DNA of 64,000 bases from CAVYHJ01 sp963768165 [NCBI: uncultured bacterium] (lineage in GTDB: Bacteria; UBP4; UBA4092): NCBI GenBank assembly GCA_963768165.1, contig CAVYHJ010000026.1, positions 496,001 to 560,000 of the forward strand. The letters are read 5' to 3'. Every line of letters starts with the position of its first letter. Within the stretch, counting starts at the first letter, position 1. Positions 36,018 to 44,701 of this stretch are shown piece after piece. A model generated the notes under the pieces. The model was not told where the DNA came from and made no database searches. It worked only from the letters and a program-made list of their open reading frames with translations. The translations under genes and the position numbers were made by a program.

Positions 36018-36156
36018 CGACGGTGGATTTTGGTTAAGCATTCGTACTAATGCAATCAACCATCGGGATATTCTTGCTACATGGCATGAATTTACTGATC
36101 CAAGTAATGGCAATGACTTTTCAGGAGTAGTAGTGTGTCAGGAGTTGTATCCTTAA
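36007..36156 (+). CDS. Cassette C3: 49-aa remnant of the gene A C-terminus
   Basis: MINSDGGFWLSIRTNAINHRDILATWHEF...VVCQELYP. Same arrangement as C2: start overlaps the B3 stop, end overlaps the B4 start. Deletion removed the NDPTGG-to-WSSSRDD part. Confidence 0.6.
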   Translation: MINSDGGFWLSIRTNAINHRDILATWHEFTDPSNGNDFSGVVVCQELYP

Positions 36157-37289
36157 GACGAAGAATACAAATTGGCGTATTGTTATTGATTCTTTCGGGC
36201 TGGAGCATATCTTCAGCCCGAGAGATGTTATTGTTCGTCCCGGGAGAAAGTGTTTATTATTATGGTTTTCAACTATTAACCACGGGTCAACTGATTTTTA
36301 CTGGAGAAATCTTAACTACTGGTAGTGATTATCATTATGGCTTTGCTGTGAGTCCCGATCAAAGATATATTTGGACGAGTTATTCTGATACAAGCTCCTT
36401 TGGTGTCAAACAATACGCCATTACTATTTATGGACAAATAACTGCCACCGGACGGACAGTACAATTATCTGGAATACCGGATGATTTGAGATTTACCCCA
36501 AATGGGCAATTGATAATATCTGAAGGAGGACCTATTTTTGAGGTAAATGCAGATAGTAGTATTCAAACCACAGTAAACTCGTATTCAGGTTTTTTAAACA
36601 TTAGTCCTCGGGGAGATATTAATTATACCCGAGGAGGATATCCTGAATCATTTGAGATTGATAAAATAAGCTATACTTCTACCAGTCTCACCACCTTGGA
36701 GATAATAACAACTGGAAATGCAGATCAGCCACAAATTCTAGCCGTATATCGCCCTGCGGGGGATTATATTGCTTTTACAAATTTTAATGGTGTTGCTGCT
36801 GTTTCTGTATATCCAGTTTTACCAAATGGAATGCCAGATACAACGCAATTAAAAAGTTATGAACCAGGAATGCTCAGCTGTAGGTATCTTGATATAACTC
36901 CCTACGGAGATCATATATATGCGGTTTTTCAAGATACCGATACGTCAGGCGTTTTTCGTTTAGATTGGTCGAACCAAAGTAGCATGTATGTGGATGCGGG
37001 TACAATAATACCTTCTACATATACTGATTATCCTCAGCAAATCAAGGTCTCTCCCGATGGCAATTTTCTGGTAGTAGTTTACCAAAATGATAACAATTTT
37101 AGTAAGCAATATTTAACTACCTTCTCCATTCAATCCGATGGGAGTTTAGTAAATACGGGATATACTTTTGACTTCGGGGATACATTTAGTCCTGATTTTA
37201 TTGCTGGTGGGTCTCGATTGATATTTATCTGGACACCTCTACCCACCTCTGTACCGGAAGAATTGTGGAATGAATTTGATGATAAATAA
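36135..37289 (+). CDS. Secreted beta-propeller protein B4 (divergent)
   Basis: 384 aa from GTG 36135. Leader IGVLLLILSGWSISSA, then REMLLFVPGESVYYYGFQLLTTG: more diverged than its neighbours but with the same blades (FAVSPDQRYIWTSYSD, FTPNGQLIIS, LDITPYGDHIYA, IKVSPDGNFLVVV) and a C-terminus SVPEELWNEFDDK. Coupled to C3 and C4. Confidence 0.82.
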   Translation: MSGVVSLRRRIQIGVLLLILSGWSISSAREMLLFVPGESVYYYGFQLLTTGQLIFTGEILTTGSDYHYGFAVSPDQRYIWTSYSDTSSFGVKQYAITIYGQITATGRTVQLSGIPDDLRFTPNGQLIISEGGPIFEVNADSSIQTTVNSYSGFLNISPRGDINYTRGGYPESFEIDKISYTSTSLTTLEIITTGNADQPQILAVYRPAGDYIAFTNFNGVAAVSVYPVLPNGMPDTTQLKSYEPGMLSCRYLDITPYGDHIYAVFQDTDTSGVFRLDWSNQSSMYVDAGTIIPSTYTDYPQQIKVSPDGNFLVVVYQNDNNFSKQYLTTFSIQSDGSLVNTGYTFDFGDTFSPDFIAGGSRLIFIWTPLPTSVPEELWNEFDDK

Positions 37290-37698
37290 TGGTTTTGAGA
37301 TCGTGTATAATCCCAATGACCCTACTGGTGGGATGGAAAGAGCCTATATCGCATATAACATTAATGATAATACCTTTTATGCTCATTTGGATGCCTCCAA
37401 TTCCTTGTATGACTTATGGAGTTCGTATTCCACCATATTTGCGGACGACTATACCTATGGGAGACAGAATGTCACCTATAGATTTGATGGTTCGGCTCTT
37501 GTCGCTTGGTCAAGTTCTAGAGATGATCTATCATCCGACGACGGATTTATGCATACCAATGCCGGGGGATTTTATTTGGACGTAAAGACCAATACCGTCA
37601 ACCATCGGGATATTCTTGCCACATGGCATGAATTTACTGATCCAAGTAATGGCAATGACTTTTCAGGAGTAGTGGTGTGTCAAGAACTGTATCCCTAA
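37279..37698 (+). CDS. Cassette C4: 139-aa remnant of the gene A C-terminal module
   Basis: MINNGFEIVYNPNDPTGG...YGRQNVTYRFDGSALVAWSSSRDD...HRDILATWHEF...VVCQELYP. Nearly identical to C1 but lacks the short GIPEFFSDG piece. Overlaps the B4 stop and the B5 GTG start. Confidence 0.68.
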   Translation: MINNGFEIVYNPNDPTGGMERAYIAYNINDNTFYAHLDASNSLYDLWSSYSTIFADDYTYGRQNVTYRFDGSALVAWSSSRDDLSSDDGFMHTNAGGFYLDVKTNTVNHRDILATWHEFTDPSNGNDFSGVVVCQELYP

Positions 37699-38819
37699 GA
37701 CGAGTAATTCGCATAGGCTTATTGTCCTTGATAATAGGTTTCACGTGTTTGGGTATTTCCCCAGCACGGGAGATGTTATTGTTTGTCTATAATGCAGGCT
37801 ATGAATTTTATTGTTTACAATTATTGCCTACCGGGCAACTAGTAACAACTGGACAGGCTGTAGAGGTAGGAAATGATGATGTTATTGGATTTGCAGTGAG
37901 TCCTGACCAACGCTATATTTGGTCTAGTTATTCCGACTCTACTTCCCAAGGAATAGAACAATATGAAGTCTCTCCTACCGGACAGATTTCTACAACAGGA
38001 CGGATAGTACAATTATCAGGTGTTGCAGAAGATCTTTCATTCACCCCTAATGGGCAATTATTAATTTGTGGAGGAGGACCAATTTTCAGGGTAAATCCCG
38101 ACAGCAGTATTCAAAGCACGAGCAATGTGTATAACGATTTTTTAAACATCAGTCCTCGCGGGGATATTAATTATACTTATGGGGGGTATCCGGAAGCATT
38201 TCGGATTGATAAGATTGATTATACTTCTGCCAGCCTCACCACCTTGGAAGTAATCACAACGAGTGGTTATCCAGAATTACAAGCCGTATATCGCCCTGCC
38301 GGAGATTATATTGCATATACTTATTTTTTCGGTTATCCTGGGGGCGTAGAAGTACGTAATGTATTATCCAGTGGAATGGTGGATACTACACATGCATGGG
38401 AATATGAGCAGGGAATCGGTGGCAATTATATTGATATTACTCCTGATGGGAACAATATATATGCTAATCATTATATTCATTTATCTTGGTCGACTCAGAG
38501 TTCTATGTTTATTGATTGGGGAGATAATACCACAACAGAGACTAGTCCGTTGCAACTCAAAGTTTCTCCTGATGGGAAATTTCTAGTCGCTGTTAATGGT
38601 TCACAGCTTTCCTTGAAAACTTTTTCCATTCTAACGGATGGCAGTTTAGTGGATACTGGATACACCTTCGACTTTGGGAGTACATTTAATGCTTTTATTC
38701 CTGGCGGTAGTAGACTCATCTTTGATTGGACACCTTTACCTACCTCCGTGCCGGAAGAGTTATGGAAAGACCCTCCTTCGGAAATAATCACTACCGATTC
38801 TCAAGAGATTCTTAACTGA
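37677..38819 (+). CDS. Secreted beta-propeller protein B5 with an E-type tail
   Basis: 380 aa from GTG 37677. Leader IGLLSLIIGFTCLGISPA, REMLLFVYNAGYEFYCLQLLPTG and blades as in B1-B3. The C-terminus switches to SVPEELWKDPPSEIITTDSQEILN, the ending typical of the E genes downstream rather than ELWNEFDDK, so it looks like a recombinant of the two classes. It ends in TGA, and the next gene (D1) continues in the same frame after that stop. Confidence 0.82.
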   Translation: MSRTVSLRRVIRIGLLSLIIGFTCLGISPAREMLLFVYNAGYEFYCLQLLPTGQLVTTGQAVEVGNDDVIGFAVSPDQRYIWSSYSDSTSQGIEQYEVSPTGQISTTGRIVQLSGVAEDLSFTPNGQLLICGGGPIFRVNPDSSIQSTSNVYNDFLNISPRGDINYTYGGYPEAFRIDKIDYTSASLTTLEVITTSGYPELQAVYRPAGDYIAYTYFFGYPGGVEVRNVLSSGMVDTTHAWEYEQGIGGNYIDITPDGNNIYANHYIHLSWSTQSSMFIDWGDNTTTETSPLQLKVSPDGKFLVAVNGSQLSLKTFSILTDGSLVDTGYTFDFGSTFNAFIPGGSRLIFDWTPLPTSVPEELWKDPPSEIITTDSQEILN

Positions 38820-38846
38820 TTTCTTGCAAAAGGACGCAGTGCGTCG

Positions 38847-40289
38847 GTGGATAAAGGTGCTGTGAAAACCACGACGCTCACGGGTGGAACGACTTATCGT
38901 TATTCCATCTTCGCTTCCTTGGGGAATACCAATACCAACGGGACATCGGATAATAGTTCGACTTATCGCCTTATCCCTGCGACTTTGAGCACCAGTACCA
39001 TTGACCCGATTGGAAGGTTGGATATTGGATACCACTACAACGGTTCTGTGGTCTATACGACAGATATATTTGGGAATATATCCACTGTGTACAGCGGTGT
39101 GACGGTTTTGATGACGGAATCTAACACTAATTCTATCGGGAACGACGTAGTGTCCGGGGCATGGAATTCCAATACTCTGGTAGATCAATCCATGGTGCTT
39201 TACGGCAATGGGGGGTGTATCAGTATTAACAATAACACCACCTATTTAGAGGGATGCGGGTATCATGTGCCGAATACACCCATTAACAATGAGCTTGTGC
39301 CGGTGAATAATGGTATTGAGTCGGCGCCTTTTCCAGGGGTTGCATCATTGGCATTATCTCCCTTTGACAATACCATTGTCGGAGGAGTGGTATATACCGA
39401 CCTAACCACCACTCATATACAAATTTTCAAATATCTAAGCGATACAGGCGGTTGGGCATTATTGGGACTTTATGATGCTACGTCCATTCAGGACTTATCG
39501 CTTTCCGTCGGGCAGGACAGCAATGTTTGGGTGACATGGGGGCAGACGTGGCCGAATGCCCAACTCTGCGCATCGCGGGTTTCCCTGAGTGCCAGCAATT
39601 CCCCTTTGACTCCTAGTGTCCTTATTCCCAATTGGAATGGTGAAGCTTCGGCGGGAGGACATGCCATCAGTATGACTTATGACCCGCAAAATGTATATAC
39701 ATCGCAAGGCATTTATGGGGTACGATTGGCATTTCTCAATGATACAGGTAGTATGACGAGTTTGTGGGAAAGTCCATTGGTATTTGGAGCTGGTCAAATT
39801 AGTTTTCAGTATCCTCCAAATGGTCATCAGATTACCGAGACGGGACAAAGTGCGGAAGCCAATGTACGGTTGGTGTATAACCCGAATAACACGGGAAATG
39901 CTCCTGCCTTTCAAGATTTTTCTGCTGCTCTGGAACAGGGCTATCTGCGGGCGTATGATTTAAGTACCCCGTCCAGCGATATCTGGACTCCCGATAATAC
40001 CTATGGATACTCCAGTGTAACGTCAGGTGCCGGTGAAACAGATTTAACCTATAGAAGTACAGGAGAGAAACTGACCGTGTGGCAACCGTCGGGGAATCTC
40101 TACCTGACCACCAATCAAGGGGGTGCGGTGACCCTGTTTGGGTTGACGAACCATATAGTAGGTCATCCACGCATTACGACCAATGCGGTTAATCTCCGTG
40201 ACCCGGCACTGTTATGGGAGGACGGTTATGACTTGGAACAAGACGGGACTCCCATCTCAGCCCTGTTTGTTAGAGAGTTGTACCCGTAA
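38847..40289 (+). CDS. D1: 3' part of a gene A homologue, no signal peptide
   Basis: 480 aa from a GTG. The frame is open upstream as far as the TGA that ends B5 (38817-38819), giving FLAKGRSAS before VDKGAVKTTT. The homologous stretch in gene A is internal (GGRSASVDKGSV), so D1 lacks the gene A N-terminus and signal peptide. It contains SLGNTNTNGTSDNSSTYRLIP, ALSPFDNTIVGG, YNPNNTGNAPAFQDF and the C-terminal module ending ALFVRELYP. It could be a decayed copy, or the readthrough extension of B5. Confidence 0.65.
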   Translation: MDKGAVKTTTLTGGTTYRYSIFASLGNTNTNGTSDNSSTYRLIPATLSTSTIDPIGRLDIGYHYNGSVVYTTDIFGNISTVYSGVTVLMTESNTNSIGNDVVSGAWNSNTLVDQSMVLYGNGGCISINNNTTYLEGCGYHVPNTPINNELVPVNNGIESAPFPGVASLALSPFDNTIVGGVVYTDLTTTHIQIFKYLSDTGGWALLGLYDATSIQDLSLSVGQDSNVWVTWGQTWPNAQLCASRVSLSASNSPLTPSVLIPNWNGEASAGGHAISMTYDPQNVYTSQGIYGVRLAFLNDTGSMTSLWESPLVFGAGQISFQYPPNGHQITETGQSAEANVRLVYNPNNTGNAPAFQDFSAALEQGYLRAYDLSTPSSDIWTPDNTYGYSSVTSGAGETDLTYRSTGEKLTVWQPSGNLYLTTNQGGAVTLFGLTNHIVGHPRITTNAVNLRDPALLWEDGYDLEQDGTPISALFVRELYP

Positions 40290-40316
40290 TTAAATGTTGT
40301 CCCGTGACGAACGTAG

Positions 40317-40322
40317 TATAAT
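40317..40322 (+). promoter_or_regulatory. -10-like box TAGTATAAT before E1
   Basis: CGTAGTATAAT occurs ~19 bp before E1 and in the same position before E2 (41996-42001, AGTAGTATAAT) and E3 (44678-44683). The conserved context suggests each E gene has its own promoter. No good -35 element is seen. Confidence 0.4.
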
Positions 40323-40340
40323 GTATCGAGAGGAAAGAAG

Positions 40341-41495
40341 ATGAATAAGCGGAATATGACATTCCTTATGATGGCCGTTGTTCTGGTAGGCATGACATCC
40401 TTGTGTCATGCCTACGTGGAGTATTATAATCTGTTTGTGGTGAAAGGGGGGGATAGTCCTCCCGCCAAGATTTATCAATTAAAATTCCTGCCTACCGGTC
40501 AAATCTTAGATACCTATACCCAGTATACGGTCGGAGGAAATTTATATCAATTTGGTATTGGTTCGTTAGCGGTCTCCCCAGATAACCGGTTTCTTTTTGC
40601 TGCGGGAGATGCGATTTACCGGTATCAAATTCAACCGGATGGCAGTTTGCTTTCCATCGGGTCAACAACTCCCGGTAGCTTTATTGCTTTTACCCCAAAC
40701 GATCAATTAATCATCGCAGAAAACACTGTTTATTCTCTCACCTCCACCGGAGATTTGATTAATGGGACAAGCGGTCCTTTAATTGACTATCCTCGAATTG
40801 ACCCCTTGGGTCGAGGGCTTTTAGCCCTATCTTCTTTTAGTACTTTCAGTGCCTATACCATTAACTATAACTCAAGGACTTTGAGTTTAACGACCTCCTA
40901 TCCTCTTGAAGTAGATTCGCCTTTTAATTTTGCTTTTACACCCAATGGAAATCTAGGATTTTTTTATAGTACGGTTTGGGATGGCTTGGGAATTCTTACT
41001 TTTGATAGCATCTTTAATGTTTCAACCACTCAAGTTTTAAATATTAATGGAGAATCCATTTTTGATTTAGCCGTATCGAAAGATAATAAATACCTTTGGA
41101 CACCTACTAACAATTACATTAAGTTATTTTCCATTGACACACTGGAAAATGTAACCGATACCGGACAGCAATATTATGTGTTGAATGACTTCGGTGGAAC
41201 ATTAGCACGATATCAGCGCAATACGCCGGATGGAAATCTGGCGATTGTGGAATATGTTGATTTGAATTCAAATTCAAGTGGGGGTAGTTTTGCCACGGCT
41301 TATATTAATGGGGATGGAAGTCTAACTTGGACGGGATATAGCTTTGCTTTCGATTCTACGTATCCCTCGCCGGAAACGATAGTAGACTTTACCCTAGTGC
41401 CTGTATACGCCACGGGAATCCCAGAAGAGTTATGGAAAGACCCACCGCCAGAAATGATTCTCCATGATTCTCAAAAGATACTTATGAATCCCTGA
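40341..41495 (+). CDS. Secreted beta-propeller protein E1
   Basis: 384 aa. Clear Sec signal peptide (MNKRNMTFLMMAVVLVGMTSLCHA), then YVEYYNLFVVKGGD and propeller blades (LAVSPDNRFLFAAGDAIYRYQIQPDGSL, FTPNDQLII, FTPNGNLGFF, LAVSKDNKYLW), ending ATGIPEELWKDPPPEMILHDSQKILMNP. Start supported by GAGGAAAG. A different subfamily from B1-B4. Confidence 0.85.
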   Translation: MNKRNMTFLMMAVVLVGMTSLCHAYVEYYNLFVVKGGDSPPAKIYQLKFLPTGQILDTYTQYTVGGNLYQFGIGSLAVSPDNRFLFAAGDAIYRYQIQPDGSLLSIGSTTPGSFIAFTPNDQLIIAENTVYSLTSTGDLINGTSGPLIDYPRIDPLGRGLLALSSFSTFSAYTINYNSRTLSLTTSYPLEVDSPFNFAFTPNGNLGFFYSTVWDGLGILTFDSIFNVSTTQVLNINGESIFDLAVSKDNKYLWTPTNNYIKLFSIDTLENVTDTGQQYYVLNDFGGTLARYQRNTPDGNLAIVEYVDLNSNSSGGSFATAYINGDGSLTWTGYSFAFDSTYPSPETIVDFTLVPVYATGIPEELWKDPPPEMILHDSQKILMNP

Positions 41496-41965
41496 AAATA
41501 GTTGTCACGGAATCGGGACAAAGTGCGCAAGCCAATGTACGGCTGGTGTATAACCCAAATAATACGGGGAGTGCGCCAGCCTTTCAAGATTTTTCATCGG
41601 CTTTGGAACAGGGCTATATGCGGGCGTATGATTTAAGTACTCCGTCCAGTGATATCTGGACTCCCGATAATGCCTATAGCCCCACCAGCGTAGGTTCGGG
41701 TGTCGGTGAAACGGATTTAACGTACAGAAGTACCGGAGAGAAGCTGGTGGTGTGGCAACCGGGGGAGGTGGGAGGGGTATGCTACCTGGATACAAATCAG
41801 GGGAATGCGGTAACCCTGTTTGGAACGAGTAATATAGGTCATCCGCGCATTACCACCAATGCGATCAATCGCCGAGACCCGGCACTTTTATGGGACGATA
41901 GTTATGACTTGGAAGGAGACGGGACTCCGATTTCAGTCTTATTCGTCAAAGAGTTGTATCCGTAA
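41492..41965 (+). pseudogene. C-prime: remnant of the D-type C-terminal module
   Basis: The reading frame is open from ~41492 and matches the last ~150 residues of D1 (ESGQSAQANVRLVYNPNNTGSAPAFQDFSSALEQG...VLFVKELYP). It is not in frame with E1, and the earliest usual start is GTG 41546. No signal peptide. A truncated array unit. Confidence 0.6.
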
Positions 41966-41995
41966 TAAAAAAATGGTAAAACATGACGAAAGTAG

Positions 41996-42001
41996 TATAA
42001 T
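41996..42001 (+). promoter_or_regulatory. -10-like box before E2
   Basis: AGTAGTATAAT ~25 bp upstream of the E2 ATG, in the same place as the boxes before E1 and E3. Confidence 0.4.
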
Positions 42002-42025
42002 GTATCTAAGGAAAGAAGATGAAAG

Positions 42026-43180
42026 ATGAAAAAGCGCAATGTGACATTCCTTGCGATAGCCATTTTTCTAGTAGGCATGACCTCCCTGTGTCATGCCTAC
42101 GTGGCGTATTATAGTTTGTTTGTGGTGGATGGAGAAGATAATCCAGCGAGGATTTATCAGTTAAAAATTCTTCCCAATGGAAAAATTCTCGATACTTATA
42201 TCCAGTATACTACTGCTACTGGAGGAATAGGATTCGATAACGGCTCATTGGCGGTTTCCCCGAATGATCGGTTTCTCTTTGCTACAGGAGATGCCATTTA
42301 CCAGTTTCAAATCCAACCGGATGGGAATTTGATTTCCATTGGGTCAACCAATCCCAGTAATTTTATTGCTTTTACACCCAACGAACAATTGGCTATCGGG
42401 GGAAACATTATCTATTCCCTCACCTCCACCGGAGATTTGGTCAATGGAATAAGTGGTCCTGTAATTGACTATACTCGGATAGATCCTTTGGGTCGGGGAC
42501 TTTTAGCTATGTCTTCTTACAGTACATTTAGTGCCTATATCATCAACTATAACTCAAGGACTTTGAGTTTGATGACCACCTATCCATTCGGCAATGGTAA
42601 CAACTATAATTTTGCTTTTACGCCCGATGGAAAATTAGGATTTCTGTCCGGCTTTGGAGTGTCTCCCAGTGGGGGAGATTTATGGGTACTTAATATTGAC
42701 AGTGTGTTTAATGTTACCACCACGTCTCAAATATTCAATGTCGCTAGTAATGGTATCGATGAAATAGCCATATCAAACGATAATCGCTATCTCTGGGCTC
42801 CGACAGGCGATTATATAGAATTGTTTACTATTGATACGCTAGGCAATGTTACAGATACTAGGAAAGAATATTATGTGAGTAATGATACCGGAGGAACATT
42901 AGCTGATTTTCAAAAGAATACGCCCGACGGAAGTCTGGCGATTGTGGACTACCTTGACATGAATTCAGGTGGAGAATGTTTTGCGACCGCTTATATAAAT
43001 GGGGATGGGAGTTTAACGTGGACGGGATATACCTATGCGTTTGATTCGGCGCATCCTACAGAGGGAACAGTAGTGGATTATGCCATTGTGCCGGTGTATG
43101 CCACAGGAATCCCGGAAGAATTATGGAAAGACCCTCCTCCGGAAATAACCATCCATGATTCCCAAAAGATTCTTAACTGA
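42026..43180 (+). CDS. Secreted beta-propeller protein E2
   Basis: 384 aa. Signal peptide MKKRNVTFLAIAIFLVGMTSLCHA, then YVAYYSLFVVDGEDNPARIYQLKILPNGK and propeller blades like E1 (LAVSPNDRFLFATGDAIYQFQIQPDG, FTPDGKLGFLSG, IAISNDNRYLWAPT). It ends PEELWKDPPPEITIHDSQKILN and a TGA. As with B5-D1, the next gene (D2) is in the same frame after this TGA. Confidence 0.85.
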   Translation: MKKRNVTFLAIAIFLVGMTSLCHAYVAYYSLFVVDGEDNPARIYQLKILPNGKILDTYIQYTTATGGIGFDNGSLAVSPNDRFLFATGDAIYQFQIQPDGNLISIGSTNPSNFIAFTPNEQLAIGGNIIYSLTSTGDLVNGISGPVIDYTRIDPLGRGLLAMSSYSTFSAYIINYNSRTLSLMTTYPFGNGNNYNFAFTPDGKLGFLSGFGVSPSGGDLWVLNIDSVFNVTTTSQIFNVASNGIDEIAISNDNRYLWAPTGDYIELFTIDTLGNVTDTRKEYYVSNDTGGTLADFQKNTPDGSLAIVDYLDMNSGGECFATAYINGDGSLTWTGYTYAFDSAHPTEGTVVDYAIVPVYATGIPEELWKDPPPEITIHDSQKILN

Positions 43181-43201
43181 TTTCTCGCAAAAGGACGCAG
43201 T

Positions 43202-44650
43202 GTGGCGGTGGATAAAGGTGCTGTAAAAACAACGACGCTTACAGGTGGAACGACCTATCGTTATTCCATCTTCGCTTCCTTGGGCAATACCAATACCAAC
43301 GGGACATCAGATAATAGTTCGACCTATCGCCTTATCCCTGCGACTTTGAGCACCAGTACCATTGACCCGATTGGACGCTTGGATGTTGGATACCACTACA
43401 ACGGTTCTGTGGTCTATACGACAGATGTGTTTGGGAATATATCCACTGTGTACAGCGGCGTGACAACGGTTCTGATGACGGAATCTAATACTAATTCTAT
43501 CGGGAACGATGTGGTGTCCGGGGTATGGAATTCCAATACTCTGGTAGATCAATCCATGGTGCTTTACGGCAATGGGGGGTGTATCAGTATTAACAATAAC
43601 ACCACCTATTTAGAGGGATTCGGGTATCATGTGCCGAATACACCCATTAACAATGAGCTTGTGCCGGTGAATAATGGCATTGAGTCGGCCCCTTTTCCAG
43701 GGGTTGCATCCTTGGCGTTATCTCCCTTTGACAATACCATTGTCGGAGGAGTGGTATATACCGACCTAACCACCACTCATATACAAATTTTCAAGTATCT
43801 AAGCGATACTGGCGGTTGGACATTATTGGGACTTTATGATACTTCGTCTATTCAGGACTTATCACTTTCCGTTGGGCAGGACAGCGATGTTTGGGTGACA
43901 TGGGGGCAGACGTGGCCGACTGCCCAACTCTGCGCATCGCGGGTTTCCCTGAGTGCCAGCAATTCCCCTTTGACTCCTAGTGTCCTTATTCCCAATTGGA
44001 ATGGTGAAGCTTCGGCGGGAGGACATGCCATCAGTATGACTTATGACCCGCAAGCGGTGAAGACGTCACAAGGCATTTATGGGGTACGGTTGGCATTTTT
44101 AAATGATCTGGGTAGCGTTGGTACAACACGATTATGGGAAAGTCCGTTGGAATTTAATCAAAGTTTAGGACAAATTGTTTTTAAATATCCGAACGGTCAG
44201 CCTGTTACGGAGTCGGGACAAAGTGCGCAAGCCAATGTGCGGCTGGTATATAATCCAAATTATACGGGGAATGCGCCAGCCTTCCAAGATTTTTCTTCGG
44301 CTCTGGGACAGGGCTATCTGCGGGCGTATGATTTAAGTACCCCATCCAGCGATATCTGGACTCCCGATAATACCTATGGCCCCTCCACCATAGGTTCAGG
44401 TGCCGGTGAAACGGATTTAACCTATAGAAGTACCGGTGAGAAACTGACGGTATGGCAAACATCGGGGACCCTGACCACCAATCAAGGGGGTGCAGTGACA
44501 TTGTTTGAGACGAGCAATATGGGTCATCCGCGCATTACGACCAATGCGGTCAATCTCCGAGACCCGGCACTATTATGGGACGACGGTTATGACTTGGAAG
44601 GAGACGGGACTCCGATTTCAGCCTTATTCGTCAAAGAGTTGTATCCATAA
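43202..44650 (+). CDS. D2: second 3'-type gene A homologue, near-identical to D1
   Basis: 482 aa from a GTG. The frame is open from the E2 TGA (FLAKGRSVAVDKGAVKTTT). For roughly the first 850 bp its DNA is almost identical to D1, then it diverges (LEFNQSLGQIVFKYPNGQPVTESG). It ends ALFVKELYP. No signal peptide of its own. A recent tandem duplicate of D1, offset ~4.36 kb. Confidence 0.65.
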   Translation: MAVDKGAVKTTTLTGGTTYRYSIFASLGNTNTNGTSDNSSTYRLIPATLSTSTIDPIGRLDVGYHYNGSVVYTTDVFGNISTVYSGVTTVLMTESNTNSIGNDVVSGVWNSNTLVDQSMVLYGNGGCISINNNTTYLEGFGYHVPNTPINNELVPVNNGIESAPFPGVASLALSPFDNTIVGGVVYTDLTTTHIQIFKYLSDTGGWTLLGLYDTSSIQDLSLSVGQDSDVWVTWGQTWPTAQLCASRVSLSASNSPLTPSVLIPNWNGEASAGGHAISMTYDPQAVKTSQGIYGVRLAFLNDLGSVGTTRLWESPLEFNQSLGQIVFKYPNGQPVTESGQSAQANVRLVYNPNYTGNAPAFQDFSSALGQGYLRAYDLSTPSSDIWTPDNTYGPSTIGSGAGETDLTYRSTGEKLTVWQTSGTLTTNQGGAVTLFETSNMGHPRITTNAVNLRDPALLWDDGYDLEGDGTPISALFVKELYP

Positions 44651-44677
44651 TTAAATGTTGTCCCGTGACTAACGTAG

Positions 44678-44683
44678 TATAAT
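44678..44683 (+). promoter_or_regulatory. -10-like box before E3
   Basis: CGTAGTATAATA ~20 bp upstream of the E3 ATG, same context as before E1 and E2. Confidence 0.4.
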
Positions 44684-44701
44684 ATACCTAGAGAAAAGAA
44701 A

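Noticed and set aside
38817-38819. TGA recoded as an amino acid genome-wide (as in SR1/Gracilibacteria)
   Set aside because: Other genes in the window end naturally at TGA (for example 13097, 14315 and the IS context), so general reassignment is not supported; only local readthrough remains possible.
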